Shown here piece by piece: positions 1-5,926 of a stretch of DNA of 7,132 nt. Made by a program: the position numbers and the translations under genes. The notes under the pieces are model-generated. The model did not search any database and was not told the origin of the DNA. It saw only the letters and a program-made list of their open reading frames with translations. Numbering within the stretch: the stretch's first letter is position 1; each line of letters opens with the position of its first letter. The DNA is taken from the NCBI GenBank assembly GCA_003165095.1, contig PLSH01000450.1:1-7132 (forward strand), given 5' to 3'. This DNA is from Acidobacteriaceae bacterium (GTDB lineage Bacteria; Acidobacteriota; Terriglobia; Terriglobales; Acidobacteriaceae).

Positions 1-568
1 CAATGATGGCGCGCATCCTGGTGAGGGGTACAATCCCGTCGGGCATCTTCGGCGGCACCTGCGGTGCGGCCGGCGTTTTGGCCGAGGATCCCTGGCTGAG
101 ATGGCGCAGGATATCTTCCTTGGTGATGCGGCCTTCAGAGCCGGTGCCTGAGACCTGCGCGAGATCGACGTTGTGTTCACTGGCGATGCGGCGCACCAGC
201 GGCGAGGAGCGTATTGGTCGGCCTTCGCTGCCCTGTGCCTGCGGTACTTGCGGCGGGGCGGACTGCGCCTGCGGTGCCGGTTGAGGCTCGGTTGCCTGCG
301 GCGATGCAACTGCCGTAACGGGTATGGTACCGGGCTCGGAGATGATCGCGACTACCGTGTTGATGTCGACGGTGGCGCCCTCAAGAGCTTTGATCTCGGT
401 CAGCACGCCGGCTATGGGCGCGGGAATCTCGGCATCCACTTTGTCGGTGGAGATTTCGAAGAGCGGCTCATCTTTCTCGACAACGTCGCCGGTTTTCTTG
501 AGCCATTTGGTAATGGTGCCCTCAAAGATCGACTCGCCCATCTGGGGCATGACTACGTCGGTTGGCAT
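1..568 (-). CDS. 2-oxo acid dehydrogenase E2 subunit (dihydrolipoyl acyltransferase), N-terminal part
   Basis: This is the acyl-carrying core subunit of a 2-oxo acid dehydrogenase complex, which passes an acyl group from E1 to CoA through a swinging lipoyl arm. The gene begins at 568 and runs off the window, leaving 189 residues. Residues 1-78 are a biotinyl/lipoyl domain (MPQMGESIFEGTI near the start) with the lipoyl lysine K43 in STDKVDAEI. Residues about 83-118 are an Ala/Pro/Gln-rich flexible linker. Residues 120-156 are the peripheral E3/E1-binding domain (SSPLVRRIASEHNVDL...GRITKEDIL). At 180-189 VPLTRMRAII begins the catalytic domain. The start ATG follows AGAGGG by 4 bases. The DKVDAEI context is common in succinyltransferase-type E2 of high-GC bacteria, but a pyruvate or branched-chain complex is not excluded without the catalytic domain. 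lipB lies 93 bases upstream on the same strand. Confidence 0.93.
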   Translation of the reverse strand, partial: MPTDVVMPQMGESIFEGTITKWLKKTGDVVEKDEPLFEISTDKVDAEIPAPIAGVLTEIKALEGATVDINTVVAIISEPGTIPVTAVASPQATEPQPAPQAQSAPPQVPQAQGSEGRPIRSSPLVRRIASEHNVDLAQVSGTGSEGRITKEDILRHLSQGSSAKTPAAPQVPPKMPDGIVPLTRMRAII

Positions 569-622
569 CAATCCCTCTTTCCGCGCTTCCGGAGCGCGCT
601 GCACGCGCCGGGGTCCTGCCGG

Positions 623-651
623 ATTATAAATCGCTGCAAGCGGGGCGGTGG
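623..651 (-). promoter_or_regulatory. Candidate promoter for the E2 gene
   Basis: On the minus strand the lipB-E2 gap contains a perfect TATAAT at 628-623. A start about 7 bases downstream would give a leader of roughly 48 bases before the E2 ATG. The -35 region at the usual 17-base spacing (CCACCG, about 651-646) does not resemble TTGACA, so support rests on the -10 box alone, which stands out in this GC-rich gap. If real, E2 can be transcribed independently of lipB. Confidence 0.35.
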
Positions 652-661
652 ATGGCGGAGT

Positions 662-1570
662 TCAGGCGCGGACCGGCGGGTCCCTGGCGAGGCGGAGGCG
701 CTCGATCTCAGGAGGAACCTGGAGGGGGGTGTCTTCCGCGGGAAAAACGGGCGCGTGAAAATTGGGGGTTGTGATGGCGGACTCTGCCTGGGCGCGAAGA
801 GCCTGGAGGCTTTCCACAGCCAGAACATGCTGGTCGAAAACCAGGCCGAACTGACGCGCGGCTCTGTGAGCCAGGGTTTCAAGGCTGGGCAGTTGGGCGG
901 TTTCGCGGCCAGGGATTTCATTTTTCAGGCTGGTCACCGGACGGTCGGTGATGCCGCAGGGATTGATGAGGGCGAAGTCGCGCAGGTCGGTGGTCACGTT
1001 GAAGGCGAATCCGTGGGAGGTGATGCCGCGGGCGACGTGGATGCCTATTGCACCGATCTTCCGCCCTCCCGCTCCGGGGCTTGGCGTTTTGGAGGAGATT
1101 GGTGCCGCACACTGCGTCTCATTTGCCGGAGGTTGCGGCGAGGGAAGGCCGCACCAGACGCCGGTAAGGCCGCAGATGCGTCCGGTCTGCAGGCCGAATT
1201 CGGCGCACAGGCGGATGAGGGCTTCTTCCATGAGGCGCACGAAGTCCACCGGGCCGAGCCGACCGCCGTTGGGGTTGCGCAGGCTGCGCAGGTCAAAGAT
1301 GGGGTAGCCGACAAGCTGGCCGGGTCCATGATAGGTGACGTCGCCGCCACGGTTGATCTCGTGCAGGGTGACGCCGCGGCTGGCCAGGAGCTGGTCGGAA
1401 GCCAGGATATTTGCCCGGTTGGCGTTGCGGCCCAGGGTGAGGACCGGCGGATGCTCGAGCAGCAGCAGCACGTTTTCAACGCGGCCCTGGAAGCGGAGAT
1501 CGACGAACTCGGCCTGGAGACGGAGGCCTTCAGCGTAGTCCACGCGGCCGAGGTAGAGGTACTGGATCAT
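662..1570 (-). CDS. lipB: Lipoyl(octanoyl) transferase LipB
   Basis: LipB moves octanoyl from acyl carrier protein to the lipoyl lysine of E2 and GcvH proteins in the cytoplasm; LipA then inserts sulfur. The 302-residue protein has the family signature RGGDVTYHGPGQLVGYP at 74-90. It also has the catalytic lysine in GRKIGAIG (K171), the HGFAFNV strand at 186-192 and the acyl-accepting cysteine in NPCGITDRPVTSL (C205). Two features are unusual: a low-complexity Pro/Ser-rich insert of about 28 residues (141-169) just before the K171 motif, and a C-terminal tail of roughly 60 residues beyond the usual end, giving about 300 residues against a usual 210-260. The start at 1570 fits the family N-terminus (MIQYLYLGRVDYAEGL); only a weak GAAG lies upstream. 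The downstream E2 gene encodes a substrate of this enzyme class. Catalytic residues are intact, so function is very likely. Confidence 0.95.
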   Translation of the reverse strand: MIQYLYLGRVDYAEGLRLQAEFVDLRFQGRVENVLLLLEHPPVLTLGRNANRANILASDQLLASRGVTLHEINRGGDVTYHGPGQLVGYPIFDLRSLRNPNGGRLGPVDFVRLMEEALIRLCAEFGLQTGRICGLTGVWCGLPSPQPPANETQCAAPISSKTPSPGAGGRKIGAIGIHVARGITSHGFAFNVTTDLRDFALINPCGITDRPVTSLKNEIPGRETAQLPSLETLAHRAARQFGLVFDQHVLAVESLQALRAQAESAITTPNFHAPVFPAEDTPLQVPPEIERLRLARDPPVRA

Positions 1571-1636
1571 GGCATCTTCGATTGTAGCTATTTTGCCCTT
1601 TGCGAACTTGCCGAGAGGGCGTGTCGTGCGCCGTTC

Positions 1637-2016
1637 TCAGTCCTCGACGCGCTGCTTGAGCAGGCCCCGAAACGCTGAGCGGACCCGGTAGGCCGCCAGT
1701 ATCCAGAGAACGATGACCAGAAAGGCTATGGGCAGGCCGCTTGGGGCCATCAAAATGTGCACAAAGAGGATGCGATGATGGGAGCCAGCAGAATGAGCGC
1801 CAGCGGGACTAAGTGGTTGATGAGCAGCAGAATTCCGGTGAAGACCTGGACGAACGCGATGACGTAGAGGTAGTGAGTCACGTAGAGCGCACCGAAGAAC
1901 TGGCCTGCCACGCCGCCCGGCAACGGCTGGTGCAGGAAGTTCAAGAAGAGGTTGGAGCCGAAGAAGAGAAAGATAGCGCCGAGGAGCAGGCGGGCGATGG
2001 TGCTTGTGATCTTCAT
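1637..2016 (-). pseudogene. DoxX-like small membrane protein, frameshifted
   Basis: The reading frame starts at 2016 (MKITSTIARLLLGAIFLFF), 7 bases after a clear GAGGA Shine-Dalgarno. It encodes hydrophobic segments at about residues 5-28, 43-66 and 69-84, typical of the four-helix DoxX-like family. It stops after 88 residues at 1750. The missing last helix continues in the -1 frame: from about 1771 the other frame reads ILFVHILMAPSGLPIAFLV and then WILAAYRVRSAF, ending at a TGA at 1637. The join falls at about 1771-1776 and would be explained by loss of about 4 bases (or gain of 2) where homologues as I remember them read roughly N-I-L. Repaired, the protein would be about 126 residues. The premature TGA overlaps an ATG (TGATG, 1752-1748), so a 37-residue second peptide could in principle be made by reinitiation. 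Function in this family is poorly defined. A sequencing error is possible. Confidence 0.7.
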
Positions 2017-2184
2017 GGGGTTTTCCTCTTTTTCAGGGAGTTGAATCCTGTGACACAAACGGAGCCGATTGACCGGGAAACGTGGTTTGCCGGACGGGGC
2101 CGGCGGGGAAACTCGTTCCGCATCCAATGGATGGCGGCTGATTAGCTGTCGATTCAAATGATTCGATGCGATGTCGGCGGGGGC
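2017..2184. other. Divergent spacer between the DoxX-like gene and rnpB
   Basis: Together with the rnpB promoter this makes a 199-base gap between two divergently transcribed genes. It holds the DoxX-like ribosome binding site (TCCTC at 2024-2028 on the plus strand) and a short CATCC-AAT-GGATG dyad near 2120-2132. I found no convincing ORF and no good promoter for the DoxX-like gene. Confidence 0.5.
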
Positions 2185-2208
2185 TTGAGGGCGGATTCGC
2201 GGTACACT
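2185..2208 (+). promoter_or_regulatory. Candidate rnpB promoter
   Basis: TACACT at 2203-2208 lies 7 bases before G2216, the first base of helix P1, which is the right place for a -10 box. The only TTGAGG nearby (2185-2190) is spaced just 12 bases away, so the -35 element is weak or lies elsewhere. Confidence 0.35.
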
Positions 2209-2215
2209 AACGACT

Positions 2216-2740
2216 GGCAGGAGGACCGGGCGGTCGCTGCCGGAGGACGCGCGCAAGCGCGGTTCGCCGGGGGAGGAAAGTCCGAACTCCGCAGGGCAGT
2301 GTGCCGGATAACGTCCGGGACGTGGGCCTTAAAAACCCATGGACGGCCAGTGCCACAGAAAAGATACCGCCTCGGCTACCCCTCTCGCCTTACGGCGCGA
2401 GGGCCACCCTGGAAGCGCAATACCCGAGTTGGCCCGGCTTGCCGGGAACGCTCGCCGTCGCGTAAACTCCAGCGCCGAGGTAAGGGTGAAATGGTGCGGT
2501 GAGAGCGCACCGCCCGTCCTGTAAAGGGCGGGGCAGGGTAAACCCCACACGGAGCAAGACCAAATAGGGAGGGAAGTGCGGGCCAAGAGCCAGGCTCGCG
2601 CTACATACCGGCCCGGTATGTTCAGGCGGCTCGAGCCATTGCCGAAACCTCCGGGTAGGTCGCTGATGAGTGTCCGCGGCAACGCGGCGCCTAGAGGAAT
2701 GACCGCACACGACAGAATTCGGCTTACAGGTCCTTTTGCC
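2216..2740 (+). ncRNA. rnpB: RNase P RNA, bacterial type A
   Basis: This is the catalytic RNA of RNase P, which trims the 5' leader from precursor tRNAs. The conserved P4 strands are present: GAGGAAAGTCCGAACTCC at 2273-2290 and ACAGAATTCGGCTTACAG at 2712-2729. So are GGTAAGGGTGAAA at 2479-2491, the GGAGCAAGACCAAATAGG block at 2551-2568 and the GGGTAGG of the CCA-binding L15 loop near 2653-2659. The ends pair as a 12-bp P1 helix (2216-2227 with 2729-2740, two G-U pairs). A hairpin CATACC/GGTATG (2604-2609/2615-2620) has loop GGCCC. This is complementary to GGGCC at 2324-2328, matching the P6 pseudoknot that marks type A. A P18-like hairpin CCGCG-GCAA-CGCGG lies near 2674-2687. At about 525 bases it is far longer than the roughly 377-base E. 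coli RNA. The extra length lies in a P9-region insert (2376-2474) and extra helices within the P15-P17 region (2573-2647). Confidence 0.96.
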
Positions 2741-2751
2741 GAATGACACGA

Positions 2752-2790
2752 CGGCCCCGGGGGATAAGCTCCTCCGGGGCCGGCCATTTT
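2752..2790 (+). terminator. Hairpin terminator after rnpB
   Basis: Twelve bases after the rnpB P1 helix, 2752-2764 pairs with 2770-2782 in a 13-bp GC-rich stem (GGCCCCGG core, one G-U) with loop TAAGC. ATTTT follows at 2786-2790, a short U tract. The opposite-strand gene ending at 2804 converges on the same hairpin and may use it too, although no U run follows on that side. Confidence 0.7.
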
Positions 2791-2803
2791 GGGGTAAGCA
2801 TCG

Positions 2804-3043
2804 CTACACGAGCGAATCGATGCGGGTACCGAGGTTGTTTTCGGCGGCCTGGAGAGATGAGCCGCTGGCCTCTGCTCCGGAGATGGTGGAATCGTCGGCG
2901 ACGTACTGGCCGCCGGAGTATGTTACATCGGCGTTATAGGTTTTGCCGGCGACGGTGGTGGAGAAGCTGACATCGACCATGAGCTGGTTGACGGCCGAGG
3001 CGGACAGGGACGCTGAGGACGCGAGCGACGAGATACTGGCCAT
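2804..3043 (-). CDS. Small protein of unknown function (79 residues)
   Basis: I do not recognise this family. The start at 3043 is set by a consensus AGGAGG (3056-3051 on the minus strand) 7 bases upstream, one of the strongest ribosome binding sites in the window. This makes a real gene likely. Residues 1-20 are Ser/Ala-rich (MASISSLASSASLSASAVNQ) with no lysine or arginine and no strong hydrophobic core, so this is not a typical signal peptide. The middle (about 22-50) alternates polar and hydrophobic residues as in beta-strands, including VAGKTYNADVTYSGGQYV. The C-terminus (about 55-79) looks helical. There is no cysteine and the composition is acidic. It stands alone between the rnpB terminator and the 3' end of the ATP-grasp gene, with a dyad at 3124-3156 upstream. 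A structural or surface role would be speculation. Confidence 0.75.
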   Translation of the reverse strand: MASISSLASSASLSASAVNQLMVDVSFSTTVAGKTYNADVTYSGGQYVADDSTISGAEASGSSLQAAENNLGTRIDSLV

Positions 3044-3123
3044 GCGGATGCCTCCTATGGTTCGGCTTTTGGCGCACCAAACTGACAGAGCAGATCGGCA
3101 GGAAACCCAAGAACTTCAGTGCG

Positions 3124-3156
3124 TTTATCACTTTTCTGTGGAAAGCGCGTGATAAA
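3124..3156. repeat. Perfect 8-bp inverted repeat (TTTATCAC/GTGATAAA)
   Basis: TTTATCAC at 3124-3131 and GTGATAAA at 3149-3156 are perfect inverted copies around a 17-base spacer. The spacer itself holds TTTC-TGTG-GAAA (3133-3144). It begins 3 bases past the stop of the ATP-grasp gene and lies about 80 bases upstream of the small gene at 2804-3043. It could be the operon's 3' stem-loop or an operator for the small gene. No U tract follows on the minus strand, which weakens the terminator reading. Confidence 0.5.
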
Positions 3157-3158
3157 TT

Positions 3159-4415
3159 TCAGCCGGCGCGGGCGAGCAGGAACTCACGCACGGCGGTGTA
3201 GATTCGCTCGATGGAGGGGCGGCGATAGTCCCATTTGGGGTCGGGATCGGGACGGTAGACAGCCATGGTGGCATTGGCTTCATAGATAAGCAACTGGCCG
3301 CGGGCGTTGAGGCCGAAGTCGACGCCGCCATAGTCGAGGCCGAGCGCGGATTGGATGCCGCGGAGTGCGGTCAAGGTTTGGAGGCCGAGCACGGCGGGCA
3401 TATCGCTGAGGAATGCTGCTTCTTCGGCTCGATGTTCGGGATGGTCCTCCATTTCGGCGCTGAAGTAGTGAATCTTCCACTGGCTGGAGATGGCGAGATG
3501 AACGGGATAGAGGTGGCCGCCGACCATCAGCACGCGATACTTGCGGATTTTTCCGTCGGACCCGCAGCCGTCAAGGTATTCGATCACGATGACGTCGCTG
3601 CCGGGAAGTTCGGCGAGGGCGGCTGGAAGCTGGCCCGGGGAGTCGACGCGATGAAAATGCTGGCCCATGTGATAGCCGGGAGCGCGGACGAGCAGCGGGA
3701 AGCTGAAGCCGTGGCCGGCGAGGATCTGGGCGGCATTGGCGGATTCCAGGTGTTTGCGAGGCAGATCGGTGGTGCGCGGGGTGAGGACGCCGGGAACAGC
3801 GGAGAGGCGCACGGCGTTGCTGGAACGGCCGGTGACCAGGACCGCGGCGGGTGGATTGACGACTGGGGCTCGGGTGCGGGCGAGGATGGATTGCGCGGCC
3901 TCTAATGCCTGCGAGCGCACGTCAGCATCGCCGATGCCGTTGACGACAAGGCGGTGCGGGGGAAGAACCGTGGAACTGGTGCAGAACTCAACGATTACAA
4001 CATAGGTTTGGAAGATGCGGTCGTTGAGGAAGCGCAGGATGAGCACATTGCCGGCGTTGAGGGAGAGAAGCAGGAGGATGGGGACCGGAGCGCCGGCGCC
4101 GCGATAGGGCAGGGTGACGATGGCCGGCCAATGATGGGCCTGGCCAAGATGCGAGGCGGCCGTGTGCTTGTCTTCGAGAGCAGAATGGGCATAATAGAGG
4201 CCGGCGTGGGCTTCGCGCGAGGCGGGGTCGGCCTGAAGCATCCGCTCATAAAAGGCCTTGGACGCATGCATTTTGCCTGCTCGGAACAAGAGCGGACCAA
4301 ATTGGGCCTTTGCGGCGAGAGCAAGCGGGGTTTGCGAGGCGGACCTCAACGGAGCGGTGGTCTCGAGCCGAGCGGACTTCCTGATCGGCGTAGCGGCTAC
4401 TTCCGCGAGGGTCAT
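3159..4415 (-). CDS. TPR and ATP-grasp (RimK-like) ligase-type protein
   Basis: The 418-residue protein joins an N-terminal tetratricopeptide segment to a C-terminal ATP-grasp fold, a family that usually couples ATP hydrolysis to amide or peptide bond formation through an acyl phosphate. Residues about 36-95 carry TPR-like helices (LLFRAGKMHASKAFYERML, ADPASREAHAGLYYAHSAL). ATP-grasp features are FPLLVRAPGYHMG at 239-251, DVIVIEYLDG at 274-283, KYRVLMVGGHLYPVH at 292-306 and LDYGGVDFGLN at 360-370. The metal-binding YEANATM at 378-384 has E379 and N381. The usual first ATP-binding lysine appears replaced by R244. The frame stays open upstream to 4628, but ATG 4415 is preferred: GGAG lies 6 bases upstream and this ATG overlaps the decarboxylase stop as ATGA, indicating translational coupling. 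It probably acts on the decarboxylase product or substrate. The true substrate is unknown. Confidence 0.88.
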   Translation of the reverse strand: MTLAEVAATPIRKSARLETTAPLRSASQTPLALAAKAQFGPLLFRAGKMHASKAFYERMLQADPASREAHAGLYYAHSALEDKHTAASHLGQAHHWPAIVTLPYRGAGAPVPILLLLSLNAGNVLILRFLNDRIFQTYVVIVEFCTSSTVLPPHRLVVNGIGDADVRSQALEAAQSILARTRAPVVNPPAAVLVTGRSSNAVRLSAVPGVLTPRTTDLPRKHLESANAAQILAGHGFSFPLLVRAPGYHMGQHFHRVDSPGQLPAALAELPGSDVIVIEYLDGCGSDGKIRKYRVLMVGGHLYPVHLAISSQWKIHYFSAEMEDHPEHRAEEAAFLSDMPAVLGLQTLTALRGIQSALGLDYGGVDFGLNARGQLLIYEANATMAVYRPDPDPKWDYRRPSIERIYTAVREFLLARAG

Positions 4416-5914
4416 GCGAGACTCCGAAGTTTCCGGCCGGCGCAAAGGGTTTCCTGGAGCAGGGCATCGACGTCGGCCGGGCCGGTGCGGTGATTGACGA
4501 TGGCAGCGCGAATGGCTACGCGGCCCTCGAGCAGGGTGGTGGAGGGAGCGACGACGCCGGACTCCTGCAGGTGAATAGCGATCTGGCGATTGAGGCGGTC
4601 GGCATCTTCGGCACGGTAGCGGAAGCAAACGATGTTGAGTTCGACCGGGGCCATGAGCTCGAGTTCGGGCGTGGCGGCGATGCGGCGCTCAAGATAGCGA
4701 GCCAGCTTGCAGGTGCGGGAGATGGAGGCGCCGATGGCGGCGGTTCCGTAGACCTTGAGGGTGAGCCAGGTCTTGAGAGCGCGAAAGCCGCGGGAGAGAT
4801 CGGGACCGAAGTCGCACGGCCAGGGCGATCCGGCGGCCAGGCCGCGGTTTTCGCGGCGCAGATAAGCTGCGGAAGATGCGAAGGCGTTGCGGTGCAGTTC
4901 GCCATCGCGCACCAGGGCGAAGCCCGCGTCGTAAGGAACCTGGCCCCACTTGTGGAAGTCGAATGCAAGCGAGTCGGCGCGTTCGATGCCTTTGAGCCGC
5001 GGCGCAAGATCGGGGGCAAGCATGGCCAGCGCTGCGTAGGCGCCATCGACATGAAACCAGAGATTCTCGCGATGGCAGAGGTCGGCGAGGCCGGCGAGGT
5101 CGTCGACGGCGCCTGTATCCACGGTGCCGGCGGCACCGACGGCGAAGAAGGGCGTGAATCCTGCGGCGCGATCTTCCCGAACGGCCTGCGCCAGGGCGTG
5201 AAGGTCGATTTTATGACTGCTGACGGTTGGGATCAGGCGCAATGCACCGCTGCCGAGGCCGCAAAGATCCATGGCGCGGGCTATGCATCCGTGAACGTCG
5301 GCGGAAGCATAGGCGGCGAGCTGTGTACCTGCGCCGGCAACGCCGCTGCGGCGGACTTCTGCGCCCAGCCGGGCATCGCGCGCGACCACGACGGCAATGA
5401 AGCTGGCCATGGATGTGCCGGTGACGAAAAGACCTGTTGCGGCCGGGGGAAACTTGAAGATTTCACACATCCAGCGCGCCACCTGACGTTCCACTTCGAC
5501 GGGTATCTGGTCGCGGCCACCAAGATTGGCGTTCAAGCCGCCGGCGAGCATCTCCGCCAGCATCCCTACTGGTGTGCCACCGCCGTGAATCCAACCCATG
5601 AAGCCGGGATGGGCGTTGCCGACGGCGAAGGGAAGGATGGAGCGCATGAATTCGTCGTGGATCTCGGCGAGAGGCGCCGGCGCAATAGGAATTTTGCCGG
5701 AAAATCCGGCGCGGATTGCGGCGGGAATGGGCTGCCAGACGGGGCGGTCACGGATGTTCTCGAGATAGCCGAGCATATCGTCGAGCATGGCATGGGCCTG
5801 GCGGCGAAAGGCGGGCCAGTCGGCGGGATCGAGGGAGTGGCCGGAAAGGATTTCGGCCGGCACCGGGAGAGTTGGCGGCTCACTTGCGTCCCACACTTCC
5901 ATGGCAACCGGCAT
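4412..5914 (-). CDS. Group II pyridoxal-phosphate-dependent amino acid decarboxylase
   Basis: This enzyme should remove the alpha-carboxyl group of an amino acid to give an amine, using PLP bound to lysine. It belongs to the aromatic-L-amino-acid decarboxylase type. In the 500-residue protein, K322 (FDFHKWGQVPYD) is the Schiff-base lysine and D290 (FHVDGAYAAL) contacts the PLP ring nitrogen. H208 (SADVHGCIARA) is in the ring-stacking position and TGTSMAS at 165-171 binds phosphate. Substrate-side AHPGFMGWIHGGGTPVG lies at 101-117 and RGFRALKTWLTLKVYG at 375-390. Y351 in AAYLRRE fits the catalytic-loop tyrosine needed for true decarboxylation rather than aldehyde synthesis. The frame also opens at GTG 5923, but ATG 5914 has the better site (AAGGTG, 6-base gap). 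It is the first gene of an operon with the overlapping TPR/ATP-grasp gene. Substrate (aromatic, acidic or other) cannot be told. Confidence 0.93.
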   Translation of the reverse strand: MPVAMEVWDASEPPTLPVPAEILSGHSLDPADWPAFRRQAHAMLDDMLGYLENIRDRPVWQPIPAAIRAGFSGKIPIAPAPLAEIHDEFMRSILPFAVGNAHPGFMGWIHGGGTPVGMLAEMLAGGLNANLGGRDQIPVEVERQVARWMCEIFKFPPAATGLFVTGTSMASFIAVVVARDARLGAEVRRSGVAGAGTQLAAYASADVHGCIARAMDLCGLGSGALRLIPTVSSHKIDLHALAQAVREDRAAGFTPFFAVGAAGTVDTGAVDDLAGLADLCHRENLWFHVDGAYAALAMLAPDLAPRLKGIERADSLAFDFHKWGQVPYDAGFALVRDGELHRNAFASSAAYLRRENRGLAAGSPWPCDFGPDLSRGFRALKTWLTLKVYGTAAIGASISRTCKLARYLERRIAATPELELMAPVELNIVCFRYRAEDADRLNRQIAIHLQESGVVAPSTTLLEGRVAIRAAIVNHRTGPADVDALLQETLCAGRKLRSLA

Positions 5915-5926
5915 CGAGCACACCTT
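5914..5926 (-). promoter_or_regulatory. Ribosome binding site deciding the decarboxylase start
   Basis: AAGGTG (5926-5921 on the minus strand) is followed by 6 bases and ATG 5914. The alternative GTG at 5923 lies inside this motif and has only A-rich sequence upstream, so the ATG is the better start and the protein has 500 rather than 503 residues. Confidence 0.55.

Noticed and set aside
1583..1588. TACAAT-like box just upstream of lipB as its promoter (minus strand, near 1586-1581)
   Set aside because: It would place the transcript start only about 4 bases before the ATG and has no -35 partner, so support is too thin to annotate.
173..1678. 501-codon open frame on the plus strand
   Set aside because: It is antisense to lipB and the E2 gene, whose minus-strand frames carry clear motifs. 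The plus-strand product has no domain, and its openness follows from GC-rich codon bias.
2390..2749. 119-codon minus-strand open frame, and another at 2329-2787
   Set aside because: Both are antisense to rnpB. Such frames over RNase P RNA are familiar spurious hypothetical proteins, and the RNA explains the conservation.
3351..3905. 184-codon plus-strand open frame
   Set aside because: Antisense to the ATP-grasp gene, with no family features of its own.
4416..4628. Upstream 71-codon extension of the ATP-grasp gene
   Set aside because: It reads as an Arg/Pro-rich shadow inside the decarboxylase coding region. The ATG at 4415 has a ribosome binding site and the ATGA coupling.
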